Positions 8,364 to 17,528 of a stretch of DNA of 64,000 nucleotides are shown one piece after another. Numbering within the stretch: position 1 is the first letter of the stretch; every line of letters starts with the position of its first letter. The stretch comes from a bacterium (GTDB lineage Bacteria > Spirochaetota > Leptospiria > Leptospirales > Leptonemataceae): NCBI GenBank assembly GCA_024742665.1, contig JANSYA010000002.1:558001-622000 (forward strand). The letters are read 5' to 3'. Made by a program: the position numbers and the translations under genes. The notes beneath the pieces were generated by a model. That model did no database searches. It was not told the DNA's origin and saw nothing but the letters and a program-made list of their open reading frames with translations.

Positions 8364-10292
8364 TCATTCCGAATCCGATGCGTCTTCCGTCGGGCTTCGC
8401 TCCATACGATCAGGCGCGATCATTCCGAGCAGCGCAAGCCCGTTTTTCAGACAGACGCCCACGGCCTGCAAAATTCCCAGCAGCGCCGCCGCCCCTTCCG
8501 GAGTCTGATCGATGACCTTGTTTTCTTTTTGCCCGTAAAACTGCGATAGAGCCGTGGCCAGGGAGTACAGATAGGTCGTCACTCGATGGGGTTCCATTGC
8601 CAGAGCAGCGTCGTGAATCTCTTCCGTGAAGCGCGCGCAGGAGACCAGCAAGCGGCGGCGTTCGGCCGTGAGTTCCGTCTGCTCTGTGGCGGCGGCCCAG
8701 GTCGCGTCGGCCGCGGCGTCTCCCGCCGCAACAGCGGGTAAGGACGCCAGCTTGCGCGCGGTCGTCTCTCGAAAGATCGACTGGATCCGGGCGTGAGCAT
8801 AAGCCACATAATAGTACGGGTTTTTGTCGGACTCGTCGCGAGCTTCGGCCAGGTCGAAATCCAGATGCGAATCAAAGGTGCGCATGACGAAGAAGTAGCG
8901 CGAAACGTCGATCGGAATGTCGTCGATCAGTTCGGCCATCGAAATAATCTGTCCCGCGCGCTTGCTCATTTTAATCGGCTGCTTGTTTTCAAGTAGCTTC
9001 ACCTGCTGGGCGATCAGCACGCGAAAATTTTCTTCCGGAAAATCCATGGCGCGCATGGCTCCGGCCAGCCGCGCGATATAGCCGTGATGGTCGGGTCCCC
9101 AGATATTATAAATATGCGAAAAGCCCCGCTCGATTTTCGTGCGATGGTAAGCGATGTCCGCGAGCAGATACGTCGGCCGCCCGTCGTCGCGCACGATCAC
9201 CCGGTCTTTGTCGTCGCCGAAGTCGGTACTGCGAAAGAAAGTCTTGCCGTCGTCCGATTTGTATACGTGGTCGCCCAATTGATCCCGGGCGGCGAGCACC
9301 GCGCCGGATTCGTGCAGAGTGCTTTCGCGAAAGAAGTTGGCGAAGTCCACGCGAAATCTTTTCAGATCCGCTTGCTGAGACTCCAGGAAGTACGCGATCG
9401 CCGCGCGACCGAAGCGCGCCGCGAGATCCGGAAGCCCCGCGAAGGCCGGATCGGAATGCAAAAAGTCTTCCGGCACGTCGGAGCCTTCGGCCGCCGCGGC
9501 CAGCTTCGCCAGGTGTTCGGCGGACGGCTGCAAATCGCTGTGTTCTTCGGCGATCTTCCCGACGACGTCTTTGATGTATTCGCCGTGATAGCCGCCGGAC
9601 GGAAAGGGCAGCCCGGGCGTCGCGGGGTATGCGCCTTTTATATTCGGATCATCGCCGCCATCGCTCTTCTCGAAAAATTTGAGCGGGATTCCTTTTAGCG
9701 CAAGATAGCGCATCAAGCAGCTTTCGCCGAGCAGGTTCACCTGATTGCCGTGATCGTTCACGTAGTACTCGGCCGTGACATCCTCGCCGGCCGCCGCCAG
9801 TAGACGACAGCAGGCGTCGCCCAGCGCCGCCGCCCGGGCGGAGACGACGTTCAGGGGGCCGGTGGGATTCGCCGATACGAACTCAAATAGAATCTTGCGC
9901 GGGTGTTCCCGGGTGCTGCGGCCGTACTCGCCGGACTGAACGGCGGCCAGGCGCGCGTATTCAAAGAGCACCCGCGGCGTAAGCGTAAGATTCAAGAAGC
10001 CAGGCCCGGCCACGTCGACGGCCGCGAAGATTTCGCGACAGTCCGGGTCGTTGCGCAGAGCTTGCGCCAGGGCCCCGGCGAAATTGCGCGGGTTCTTGAA
10101 TTCGGGGTGATCGGCCGCGTACAGATCGCGGAAGTTGCGATCCATGGCGATGGTGCAGGCGTAGTCGCCGAATTTTTCATCCCGGGCGTATTCCACGCGC
10201 ACGTCGGGGCGATCAGGTCGCGGACCCAGGTGGAGATCGGTGGCATTGTCCAGGGCCGCTTCGATCGCGGACCGCACTCGGTTTTTTAACAT
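8364..10292 (-). CDS. argS: Arginyl-tRNA synthetase
   Basis: 642 residues, cytoplasmic, charges tRNA-Arg. The order is N-terminal additional domain, Rossmann catalytic domain (SANPTGPL at 140-147), class I KMSKR at 441-445, and a C-terminal DALR anticodon-binding domain. The signature HxGH that normally follows SANPTGPL is replaced by N148-V149-V150-S151, followed by ARAAALGD. A related variant (NxVxARAAA) exists in some bacterial ArgRS lineages to my knowledge, so the protein is probably active. The gene starts 7 bp after the sterol-desaturase-family gene and is likely cotranscribed with it. Confidence 0.97.
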   Translation of the reverse strand: MLKNRVRSAIEAALDNATDLHLGPRPDRPDVRVEYARDEKFGDYACTIAMDRNFRDLYAADHPEFKNPRNFAGALAQALRNDPDCREIFAAVDVAGPGFLNLTLTPRVLFEYARLAAVQSGEYGRSTREHPRKILFEFVSANPTGPLNVVSARAAALGDACCRLLAAAGEDVTAEYYVNDHGNQVNLLGESCLMRYLALKGIPLKFFEKSDGGDDPNIKGAYPATPGLPFPSGGYHGEYIKDVVGKIAEEHSDLQPSAEHLAKLAAAAEGSDVPEDFLHSDPAFAGLPDLAARFGRAAIAYFLESQQADLKRFRVDFANFFRESTLHESGAVLAARDQLGDHVYKSDDGKTFFRSTDFGDDKDRVIVRDDGRPTYLLADIAYHRTKIERGFSHIYNIWGPDHHGYIARLAGAMRAMDFPEENFRVLIAQQVKLLENKQPIKMSKRAGQIISMAELIDDIPIDVSRYFFVMRTFDSHLDFDLAEARDESDKNPYYYVAYAHARIQSIFRETTARKLASLPAVAAGDAAADATWAAATEQTELTAERRRLLVSCARFTEEIHDAALAMEPHRVTTYLYSLATALSQFYGQKENKVIDQTPEGAAALLGILQAVGVCLKNGLALLGMIAPDRMERSPTEDASDSE

Positions 10293-10299
10293 AGCAGGG

Positions 10300-11616
10300 T
10301 TATGAAACCCTGTTCATGATCGGCACCTGAACGTCAAACGAAGCGCGCACAAAAAACCGCAGCCACACAATCGACGCCACCGCGAACAGCGCAATCACCG
10401 CAGCGACGCTCTGACTCATCCAGCCGCCGAACGCCAGCAGCGGAGCAACCAGGATCACAAAGACCAGCCGGGCCGCCTCGATGCGCGACCACCCCGGATT
10501 CTCCCGGGTCGCCAGCGCCATTCCCAGTGACGCCAGCGCCGCAATCAGATATGTCCCCACCGCGACGATCAGCCACAGCGGCCAGGCCGGCATGCCCGCC
10601 GCGCCCTTCGCAATCTTCAAAAAGACCCCGCTGCCCGCCAGCAGAGATAAAAACTGGAGCAGGCTGTAGATTTTTAAGCTCCCCTTCGCGAGCGGATCGT
10701 ACTTGCGATAGTCCGGCGCGACTTCCGCCGCCGCGCGCGGACCGCCCAGATCATCCGGGCGCCAGCCGGGCGAACGAAAGAGAATCTGCAGACGATTCCA
10801 CCAGCCGCGGGTCTGGCGCATATCGCGCAGCATGCCCACATATTCGTGGATATTCGCGTGCAGCGGATCGAAACTGCGCAGGGGCTTGACCAGGCCGTAG
10901 TTGGGTTCATGGGTTTCTTCGGCATAGCTGCCGAACAGTCGATCCCAGACGACGAAAATGCCGCCGTGATTTTTATCGAGATAGCGTGGGTCACGGCCGT
11001 GGTGCACCCGATGATGCGAAGGCGTCAGCAGAAAAGATTCCAGCACGCCCAGCTTGCCGATGGCCCGGGTGTGCACCCAGAACTGAAATACTTTTATGCC
11101 GCCGTGACAGATAAACATCATCTGCCAGGGAACCCCCGCCAGAGCCAGCGGCGCCATGAACATATATTCGAAAATACGCTGAAAGCTGCACTGGCGCAGC
11201 GCCGTCGTTAGATTAAACTCTTCGCCAGAGTGATGCGTAACGTGACAGGCCCACAGAAAGCGCACTTCATGGCAGGCCCGATGAAACCAATAATACAGAA
11301 AGTCAACCGCCAGCAAAACCAGTAGCCAGTGCCACCAGGTCGCGTTTTCGAGCGTCAGCCCGACGCCGCCCGTCAGGGCCGGCACGGACCAGTTCGCTTC
11401 GAGCTGCGCGTACCACCAGATCGATCCGGCTGCTACGGCCACGCCGGTAATCGAAAAGATCAGTCCTGTCGACAGCGCTGCCAGCGAATCGTTCAGCCGA
11501 TAGAGGCCGCGTTCGCGCTGTGATGCACGGAATCGCGAGACGATCAATTCGACGAAGATCAGCAGAACGAAAAATGGAACCGCCAACTCAATCGGATTCA
11601 GCTTCGCGAGATCCAT
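10300..11616 (-). CDS. Sterol desaturase / fatty-acid hydroxylase family membrane protein
   Basis: 438 residues. It has four or more N-terminal membrane helices, then the histidine clusters of the fatty-acid hydroxylase superfamily (HRACH, HVTHH, HRVHH, and HGGIFVVWDRLFGS between the last two helices). A second hydrophobic block occupies the last ~110 residues. Such enzymes use a membrane di-iron centre to hydroxylate or desaturate lipids; alkylglycerol monooxygenase and sterol desaturases belong here, and the substrate is unknown. It is followed after 7 bp by argS and lies downstream of the recO unit. Confidence 0.9.
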   Translation of the reverse strand: MDLAKLNPIELAVPFFVLLIFVELIVSRFRASQRERGLYRLNDSLAALSTGLIFSITGVAVAAGSIWWYAQLEANWSVPALTGGVGLTLENATWWHWLLVLLAVDFLYYWFHRACHEVRFLWACHVTHHSGEEFNLTTALRQCSFQRIFEYMFMAPLALAGVPWQMMFICHGGIKVFQFWVHTRAIGKLGVLESFLLTPSHHRVHHGRDPRYLDKNHGGIFVVWDRLFGSYAEETHEPNYGLVKPLRSFDPLHANIHEYVGMLRDMRQTRGWWNRLQILFRSPGWRPDDLGGPRAAAEVAPDYRKYDPLAKGSLKIYSLLQFLSLLAGSGVFLKIAKGAAGMPAWPLWLIVAVGTYLIAALASLGMALATRENPGWSRIEAARLVFVILVAPLLAFGGWMSQSVAAVIALFAVASIVWLRFFVRASFDVQVPIMNRVS

Positions 11617-11711
11617 TCCTGAATCATGACAGACTCCAGCGAGATCGCAACTATTTTTCAGCGGGCCCCGGCACCGGATCCAGGCGTTGGAACGCTCTTC
11701 GCATTGGTCGG

Positions 11712-12047
11712 CTATTTGGATTGCACGTCGCCGGCGTCGTCAGACGCGGGGCTATCTTGCGTTTTCGGCGCGGCCGGATCGTCGGCGTCGGCGTCGGCGG
11801 CAGCGGCAGCGGCAGCGGACGCCGGGGAATTCTGCGAAGTTCCTGGCGCGGGGCCCGGCGGCGGCCGTAAAACCTGGCCGCCGACCGCTTGCAAGGTCGC
11901 GCGATTCTGTTGCCGTTGCAGTTCCAGCGCGCGTCCGGCTGACGGAATCGCGTCGGGAACGATGGCGAACAGCAGCGCGTACCCCGCCAGCGCGCCGAGC
12001 AGCGCGAGCATCAATCCGGTCGCGATCTTTTGAATGATAGCCTTCAT
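11712..12047 (-). CDS. Small single-pass membrane protein with Ala/Asp-rich tail
   Basis: 111 residues from an ATG that overlaps the recO stop (ATGA). One or two hydrophobic helices lie at about residues 3-32, followed by a Pro-rich then Ala/Asp-rich disordered tail. Part of that tail is encoded by two adjacent hexanucleotide repeats (11781-11816). I recognise no domain. Translation is probably coupled to recO. The codon pattern and tight overlap support a real gene, but the function is unknown. Confidence 0.65.
   Translation of the reverse strand: MKAIIQKIATGLMLALLGALAGYALLFAIVPDAIPSAGRALELQRQQNRATLQAVGGQVLRPPPGPAPGTSQNSPASAAAAAAADADADDPAAPKTQDSPASDDAGDVQSK
11781..11816. repeat. Two adjacent hexanucleotide microsatellites, GTCGGC x3 and GGCAGC x3
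   Basis: Three tandem copies of gtcggc (11781-11798) run directly into three of ggcagc (11799-11816). On the minus strand they encode Ala/Asp and Ala/Ala dipeptides in the tail of the small membrane protein. Copy-number change would keep the reading frame. Confidence 0.85.
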
Positions 12048-12967
12048 ATCCGTAGCTGTTCTCTCAGCTGGGTCGCCGCCCGCATCGGCCCGCCCTGGTA
12101 GTGTTCCATGCACTGCAGCAAGCGCTCTTCCGTATGATACACCCAGGGCGGCAGATCTTTTTTGGGCCCGCGGCCGGCACGCGGAGTGTCGTCAGCGCCC
12201 GGCACGCTGTCGGCATCCGCGGCGCGCGTTTGTAATTCGTCGGCTGCGAGCGCTTTGTCTGCGAGACTGCCAGCTTGCGAATTCCGCCACCCGGCGAGAT
12301 ACTCCGCGAATTTTCCGTAGCGCATACCGGCCGCGGCGGCCACGACGCGCGCCGAATAGGCGTCGGGAATATTCGCATCAGACGCGCAGGCGTCGCACGA
12401 GAAAAAAACCTCCGGCACGTTCCACAGGGCTTCTTCGCGAAGCTCACCTCCGCATTCCGCACAGGAACGCGCATCGCCGACCAGCCCCAGGATTTTCAAC
12501 ACGCGCACCTTAAAGAAGATCGAAAGCATCGTAAATCGAAAAGCCTTCAGGCCCGCTTCACAGGGAGTCGCCAGCTCTTCCAGCGTGCCTTTTAATAGAA
12601 GAAAAAGCTCCGGCGAATCGCCGGCCCGCGAACCGAAATTCGCCAGCTCCAGAAAGTACGAAAGCACCAGCAGGCCGTCGTAGCCGTCTTCTTTCAGGCT
12701 GGCGAAACGCTCGACGACGTGCCCTTCTTTGAGCGACGCGAAGATTACGGCGTCGGCCGAGACGCCCGGCCGCTCTTCGCTCTGGTAGTACGTAAGATGG
12801 ACCAGGCTGCCCGGCTCCAGCAAGAGATTGGAACGCGACTTCGATTTGCGCACGCCGTGGCTGCGAACTTCGCGCGCCTCCCCGGATTCAAACAATACTC
12901 GACCGATCGCATCGGCTTCTCCGGCGTTGCGCCGATTCAATACGATGCCCGGCCCGGACTGCAGCAC
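12044..12967 (-). CDS. recO: DNA repair protein RecO
   Basis: 307 residues from a GTG start. It has an N-terminal OB-fold (residues 1-85), a helical region, and a zinc-finger pair C-x2-C ... C-x2-C (CAECGG and CDACAS), as in many bacterial RecO proteins. With RecR it loads RecA on SSB-coated single-stranded DNA in gap repair. The segment around residues 250-275 (Asp/Gly/Pro-rich) looks like a lineage-specific insertion before the C-terminus. It overlaps the downstream small membrane gene by 4 bp. Confidence 0.88.
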   Translation of the reverse strand: MLQSGPGIVLNRRNAGEADAIGRVLFESGEAREVRSHGVRKSKSRSNLLLEPGSLVHLTYYQSEERPGVSADAVIFASLKEGHVVERFASLKEDGYDGLLVLSYFLELANFGSRAGDSPELFLLLKGTLEELATPCEAGLKAFRFTMLSIFFKVRVLKILGLVGDARSCAECGGELREEALWNVPEVFFSCDACASDANIPDAYSARVVAAAAGMRYGKFAEYLAGWRNSQAGSLADKALAADELQTRAADADSVPGADDTPRAGRGPKKDLPPWVYHTEERLLQCMEHYQGGPMRAATQLREQLRI

Positions 12968-12999
12968 GGAATGTGTCCCGATCTTTCAGCGAACCCCGA

Positions 13000-13506
13000 T
13001 TAGCTCTCGGGGATTTTGCTGAACGTGCCTTCGCCGCGCTGATCGTTTTCCCAGACGCCTTCGAAGACAGTGCCGTCGGCCCAGGTATATACGCCTTTGC
13101 CGTGCTTCATATCCTCTTTGAATTCGCCGACGTAGTTGTGACCGTCGGACCAGGTGTAGGCGCCCTTGCCGTGGCGCAGGCCGTTCAGGTATTCGCCCAC
13201 GTACTGGCTGCCGCTCGGCCAGGAATAGGTTCCGGTTCCGTTACGCAGACCGTCTTTGAACTGGCCGGCGTACTTGCTGCCTCCCGGCCAGACATAAGTC
13301 CCGGTGCCGTTTTCGCAGTCGCCGAGAACGCAGCCGGAGCCGTCGCCGGATTTTTCGCCCGCTTCGCCGCTATTGGTTCCGCTGGCGGGCTGCTCCTTTT
13401 CATTCGCGCCTTCACCGCCCTCGCGGGTGTCGGCGCTGCTGCTGCATGCGGCGCCGAACAAAAGCAGGCTCAAACATAAGATGGGCAGATAAAAATAATT
13501 TCGCAT
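13000..13506 (-). CDS. MORN-repeat lipoprotein
   Basis: 168 residues. It has a signal peptide with lipobox (LLFGAAC, Cys about residue 21), a Ser/Gly/Glu-rich spacer, then at least four MORN repeats (for example KYAGQFKDGLRNGTGTYSW, and repeats beginning YVGEYLNG, YVGEFKED and FEGVWEND). MORN proteins are elongated beta structures that act in membrane binding or scaffolding; lipidation would place it in the envelope. It lies 32 bp upstream of recO and 90 bp downstream of the response-regulator gene. Confidence 0.92.
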   Translation of the reverse strand: MRNYFYLPILCLSLLLFGAACSSSADTREGGEGANEKEQPASGTNSGEAGEKSGDGSGCVLGDCENGTGTYVWPGGSKYAGQFKDGLRNGTGTYSWPSGSQYVGEYLNGLRHGKGAYTWSDGHNYVGEFKEDMKHGKGVYTWADGTVFEGVWENDQRGEGTFSKIPES

Positions 13507-13596
13507 AGATGCCTTACTCCCCGGCGACCGTCTTCACCCGCCGCCGGTTGGGATTGTGTGCGGTTATCCTATCAGCCGCCGGATAATCGCGCAATT

Positions 13597-14967
13597 CTAA
13601 ATTTCGTATTCTTTGATCTTGCGGTACAGGGTCCGCTCGGAAATTCCCAGCACCTGCGCCGTTTTTTCCCGATTGCCGTGATTGATCTTGAGATTGCGTT
13701 CGATAATCGCTTTTTCGTAGGCCGCAAAAGAGATACCGGCGATTACGCTGTCGCCCAGCTTGCGATCGTTCTGGCGGCGCGGGGCGCTCTGCAGCTCCGG
13801 GGACAGATCGCTCTTCTGCAAAATATCGTCCGTGGCAAGCACGACCATGCCTTCCAGAATATTTCGAAACTCGCGAATATTCCCCGGCCACTCATATGCT
13901 TCAAAAAAAGACACCAGTTCCGGCGAGAGCTTTGTGACGGACTTGCCGTAACGATCGTTAAACTGCGTTACGAAATGATTGAACAGCAGCGGGATATCCG
14001 CCGCCCGTTCCCGCAGCGGCGGTAAAAACAACTTAATCACCGCCAGGCGATAGTACAGATCCTCGCGAAAATTGCCGCGGTCCGCCTCTTCCAGTAAATT
14101 TTTATTCGTGGCCGTCACGACGCGCACGTCGATCGGGATCGGCTTTGTCGAACCGATGCGCGTAACCTCGCGTTCCTCTAAAACTCGCAGTAGACGCACC
14201 TGGCTTTCCGGATCCATCTCGCCGATTTCATCGAGGAAGATGGTGCCGCCGTCCGCCGCTTCGAAGTAGCCGGCCCGGTCTTTGTCCGCGCCGGTGTAGG
14301 CGCCCTTCATGGTGCCGAAGAGCTCCGATTCCAGAATCGTTTTGGTCAGAGCGCCGCAGTTCACTTTGACGAAGGGTTTGTCGTGGCGCGCCGAATTTTC
14401 GTGAATCAGATTCGCGATCAGTTCTTTGCCGGTGCCGCTTTCGCCTTCGATCAAAACCGTAACGTCGGCCGGCGCGATCTGCTTGAGCTTTTCCAGCACT
14501 TCCCGAATGGCGCTGGAGTTGCCGATGATATTATCCGCGCGAAACGTTTCCGAGATGCGCGCTCTTAACTGACGGTTTTCCGCTTTTAGCGCCGCGTTTT
14601 CCAGAAAGCCTTCGACCTTGTTGCGTAAAAGCGTAAAGTCGACGGGCTTGATCAGATAATCCGTAGCGCCGGCGCGAATCGCTTCGATCGCCGTTTCGAT
14701 CGAAGGCTGGCCGGTCATAATTAAGAACGGAGTATCCGGCGCGGTTTCGCGCACGCGCTTCACGATGTCGATGCCGGTAGTGTCGGGCAACATCAAATCG
14801 CTGATGATGACGTCGACCTGACGCTCTTTGAGAACGGCGTGGGCCAGCTCGCCGTCCGGGGCGGCATAGACCGTGTGCGGCGTCTTCGCGGTCGAAAGTC
14901 CGTTTAAGTATTCTTCCAGCGCCTCGCGCTGAGCGTCGCTGTCTTCAATTACGAGAAAACTCGCCAT
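13597..14967 (-). CDS. NtrC-family sigma-54-type response regulator
   Basis: 456 residues in three domains. The receiver has phospho-acceptor D57 (VDVIISDLMLPD). The AAA+ domain has Walker A GESGTGKE (174-182) and Walker B IFLDEIGEM. A Fis-type helix-turn-helix occupies the last ~40 residues. The sigma-54 contact loop, usually GAFTGA, reads GAYTGA (222-227) and the residues before it are GTMK instead of the usual GHEK or GHVK. Phe-to-Tyr is tolerated in some activators. The histidine kinase gene ends 18 bp upstream, so the two form one signalling pair. Confidence 0.94.
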   Translation of the reverse strand: MASFLVIEDSDAQREALEEYLNGLSTAKTPHTVYAAPDGELAHAVLKERQVDVIISDLMLPDTTGIDIVKRVRETAPDTPFLIMTGQPSIETAIEAIRAGATDYLIKPVDFTLLRNKVEGFLENAALKAENRQLRARISETFRADNIIGNSSAIREVLEKLKQIAPADVTVLIEGESGTGKELIANLIHENSARHDKPFVKVNCGALTKTILESELFGTMKGAYTGADKDRAGYFEAADGGTIFLDEIGEMDPESQVRLLRVLEEREVTRIGSTKPIPIDVRVVTATNKNLLEEADRGNFREDLYYRLAVIKLFLPPLRERAADIPLLFNHFVTQFNDRYGKSVTKLSPELVSFFEAYEWPGNIREFRNILEGMVVLATDDILQKSDLSPELQSAPRRQNDRKLGDSVIAGISFAAYEKAIIERNLKINHGNREKTAQVLGISERTLYRKIKEYEI

Positions 14968-14985
14968 AACGATGTGCAGATTTAC

Positions 14986-15825
14986 TCAAGCCCCGGAGGC
15001 CTCAAGTTCTTTCGCGCCTCCGGTCCGCGCTCCACCCGAAGCGCCCGGGCCCGCGGAGCCGCCGAAAATCACCAGAAACCGGGTTCCTTCTCCGGGAGCG
15101 CTTTTGAGCTCTACGGATCCGCCCATCTCCTGGACCATCTTGCGCACCAGAGTCAGACCCAGGCCGCTGCCCTTTCCGCGCTTGGTCGAAAAAAACGGAT
15201 CGAAGATGCGCGCCTGCACATCGTCGGGAATGCCCGGGCCGTTGTCGGCGATGCCCACGTACGGATAGGTTTTGCGTTCGCCGGTCGTCACCTGGATCGC
15301 CCGATCTTCGCTGACGGGATCGCCGGAGGCCTGGAAGGCCTGGATCGAATTCAGAATCAAATTCAGCACGATCTGTTTTACGAACGAGGCGTCGATTGTC
15401 CGGCTGCTTTCCAGAGCGCCCGGCTGAAACTGCAGGTCGATGCCTTCCCGCAGCGCCTGGGGTTCCAGCAGATCCACGACCTCGCCGACCAGCCGGTTCA
15501 AATCCGAGCTGACTTCTTTTTCCCCGACGCCGGGGCGAATCAGCGAAAGAAAATTGTGCAGGGTTCGATTCAAACCCAGAATTTCGTTTTTGATGATGCC
15601 GACTTTGCCGTTGATCTTGCCCCGCAAATCGTCGTCGTTGATTTCGCCGACGTAGCCCTCCAGCAGCTGCAGATGCATATGGATCGCCGCCAGGGGATTC
15701 TTGACTTCATGCACGAGACCCGCCGCAAGCGTCGGCAGTTCGCCGGCCGCCTCCGCCAGCACGGGCAGATTCGAGGCTTCGTCTTGCGCTTCAGCGCCGG
15801 ATGTCTTGCGAGCTTCGTCCGTCAT
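14986..15825 (-). CDS. Histidine kinase, NtrB-like, no membrane segment
   Basis: 279 residues. The H-box has phospho-acceptor H39 (LVHEVKNPLAAI). The dimerisation helices are followed by an HATPase domain with N-box (LNLILNSIQAF), G1 (DNGPGIP) and G2 (GSGLGLTLVRKM). No membrane helix or sensory domain is present, so its input must come from a partner. The N-terminus overlaps the end of the VWA-protein gene by 35 bp. The response regulator follows after 18 bp. The arrangement suggests the VWA protein and the two-component pair share a transcript. Confidence 0.93.
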   Translation of the reverse strand: MTDEARKTSGAEAQDEASNLPVLAEAAGELPTLAAGLVHEVKNPLAAIHMHLQLLEGYVGEINDDDLRGKINGKVGIIKNEILGLNRTLHNFLSLIRPGVGEKEVSSDLNRLVGEVVDLLEPQALREGIDLQFQPGALESSRTIDASFVKQIVLNLILNSIQAFQASGDPVSEDRAIQVTTGERKTYPYVGIADNGPGIPDDVQARIFDPFFSTKRGKGSGLGLTLVRKMVQEMGGSVELKSAPGEGTRFLVIFGGSAGPGASGGARTGGAKELEASGA

Positions 15826-17428
15826 CGATTTCCAGGATTTGCAGCAATAGAAAGTGCACGTCGTCGCGGACTAAATCGCGTTCACGGCGTTTGGCGAGTT
15901 GCGCCCAGGTGCTGATGAACAGGCGCGGCACCTCGCCCTGACTCCTAATATATACAGGTTTCGACAGATTTACAAGCCTTTCCCCCGATCCCGGAGCCGG
16001 CGTCACGTGCAGTCCGACATATACCGTCTGGCCCACCCGGCGGCGCATCTGCGCCAGAATATTCCGATCGGCGACCTGAATCCAGAACGAGAGCCCGGCG
16101 TTTTTCACCAGCACCCGCGTCGCGGACGCGTCACCTGCCCCGGGCGTGCCAGCCGTCGCCGCCGCGGCCACCGACGCTTCGAGACCCGAAACGACCGGGC
16201 CCAAAAACGCCAGACGCGTGCCCTGCTTGCGAGCCATGGCCTTCGGCAGATCCGTCAGATTCAGTTCGCCCTGTTCATAATGAATCGTCTCGACCGGTCG
16301 CAGCACGTCCGCCGGCACCTGCCCCCGCAGAATCGTTCCCCGCAAATCGCGGCGACTGAGAAAAAAGCGCGGACCGTCCATCAGAATGAACTGCGAAGGC
16401 TGATCGACGAAGCCCGCTTCGCGTCCGTAGACGACCGCCGGATCGGCCAGGCCGAGAGCGCGCGCCATGCGTCGCCACTCAGAGCGATCTTCGTACTGCT
16501 GGTTCAATAAACAAAATAAACGCACGTCGCCGCCGGCGGATTTCAATCGGCGCAGATAACCTTCGAGTCCGCTGCGCCGGCTGCCGATGCGCGCGTCGGA
16601 AAATACCAGAATCTTGCGCGCGCCCTTCCACTCGCGATAGCTGTGCACGATACCCAGCGCGCGTTCGACGCCGTTCAGCGTCACTTCGCCGCCGGCCGCC
16701 TTGCCCTGGGCCGCGGCCAGCACGCTGCCCCACTGATCGCTAAAGGGAATCACGTCCAGACGATCGCCGCCGCCGACCGTTACGATGCCGAGCCGACTCC
16801 CGCGGGGCAGCTTCTGTTCCACGGCGGTCAGAGCGCGCAGAATCAACGGTAGATCTTCGACCATCGACCCGGAATGATCCAGCACAACCGCCAGATCAAC
16901 CAGGCCGCCGCTCGCGCCGGTTACGGTCGGCGAAGGCCGCGGCTGCCAGAAGGGTGTGGCCCGCACGAGCAGGCGTCGGAGAGTCTTTTGAAAGTCGCGG
17001 CTGTTCGTACTTTCGCGCACGCCGCTTACGCTGCGACCCGTACGGCAGATGTGCGTCGTCGCACTCAAGAGAATCCGACCGCCGGCCAGAAAGCGCGCGC
17101 TGCCGGCCAGAAGATAGTCCGCACGAGCTTCGGAGCACAGCCGGCCCGCCCGGTTTACGTCGAGGGTCTGGCCCGCGCTCCAATCAGAACGTCGCGCGGC
17201 GGCCCGGGCTTCATCGGTCCCGATCAGACTGCCGTCGCGCGCGGTGTGCAGGAGAAAGTGGCTGGCCTCCTGGAGGCGATCGGAGATTCCTGTACGAGAA
17301 GCGAACCCCGCCCGGGTGGGATCGCCTTCGACCTGGAAAGGCAGCACGAGCATGCCGGAACCCTGCGCGGCAAGAGGAAACGTGAGCACCAGAGCGCTCC
17401 AGCACACAAAGATCCCCCGAACGAACAT
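15791..17428 (-). CDS. Exported protein with von Willebrand factor A (VWA) domain
   Basis: 545 residues starting at the ATG of MFVRGIFVCWSALVL, which gives a good Sec signal peptide. The VWA domain lies in the middle with a MIDAS motif DHSGSMV and supporting strands (GSRLGIVTVGGGDRLDVIPF, KILVFSDARIGS). An N-terminal alpha/beta domain precedes it, and a beta-rich C-terminal part follows. VWA domains bind metal and ligand proteins. The frame is open upstream to 17590, but that region is basic and antisense to the neighbouring plus-strand gene. It overlaps the histidine kinase gene by 35 bp, so it may feed that kinase (inference). Confidence 0.85.
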   Translation of the reverse strand: MFVRGIFVCWSALVLTFPLAAQGSGMLVLPFQVEGDPTRAGFASRTGISDRLQEASHFLLHTARDGSLIGTDEARAAARRSDWSAGQTLDVNRAGRLCSEARADYLLAGSARFLAGGRILLSATTHICRTGRSVSGVRESTNSRDFQKTLRRLLVRATPFWQPRPSPTVTGASGGLVDLAVVLDHSGSMVEDLPLILRALTAVEQKLPRGSRLGIVTVGGGDRLDVIPFSDQWGSVLAAAQGKAAGGEVTLNGVERALGIVHSYREWKGARKILVFSDARIGSRRSGLEGYLRRLKSAGGDVRLFCLLNQQYEDRSEWRRMARALGLADPAVVYGREAGFVDQPSQFILMDGPRFFLSRRDLRGTILRGQVPADVLRPVETIHYEQGELNLTDLPKAMARKQGTRLAFLGPVVSGLEASVAAAATAGTPGAGDASATRVLVKNAGLSFWIQVADRNILAQMRRRVGQTVYVGLHVTPAPGSGERLVNLSKPVYIRSQGEVPRLFISTWAQLAKRRERDLVRDDVHFLLLQILEIDDGRSSQDIRR

Positions 17429-17528
17429 CCGCCGCGGTCTGCGCGCGGGTCTGGCGAGCGTCGCGGAGCGCGGCTCGATTGCCGGCTTCGTTTGGGCGCG
17501 GCGGCTTTCTGTCGGTATCCTGTCCTGC

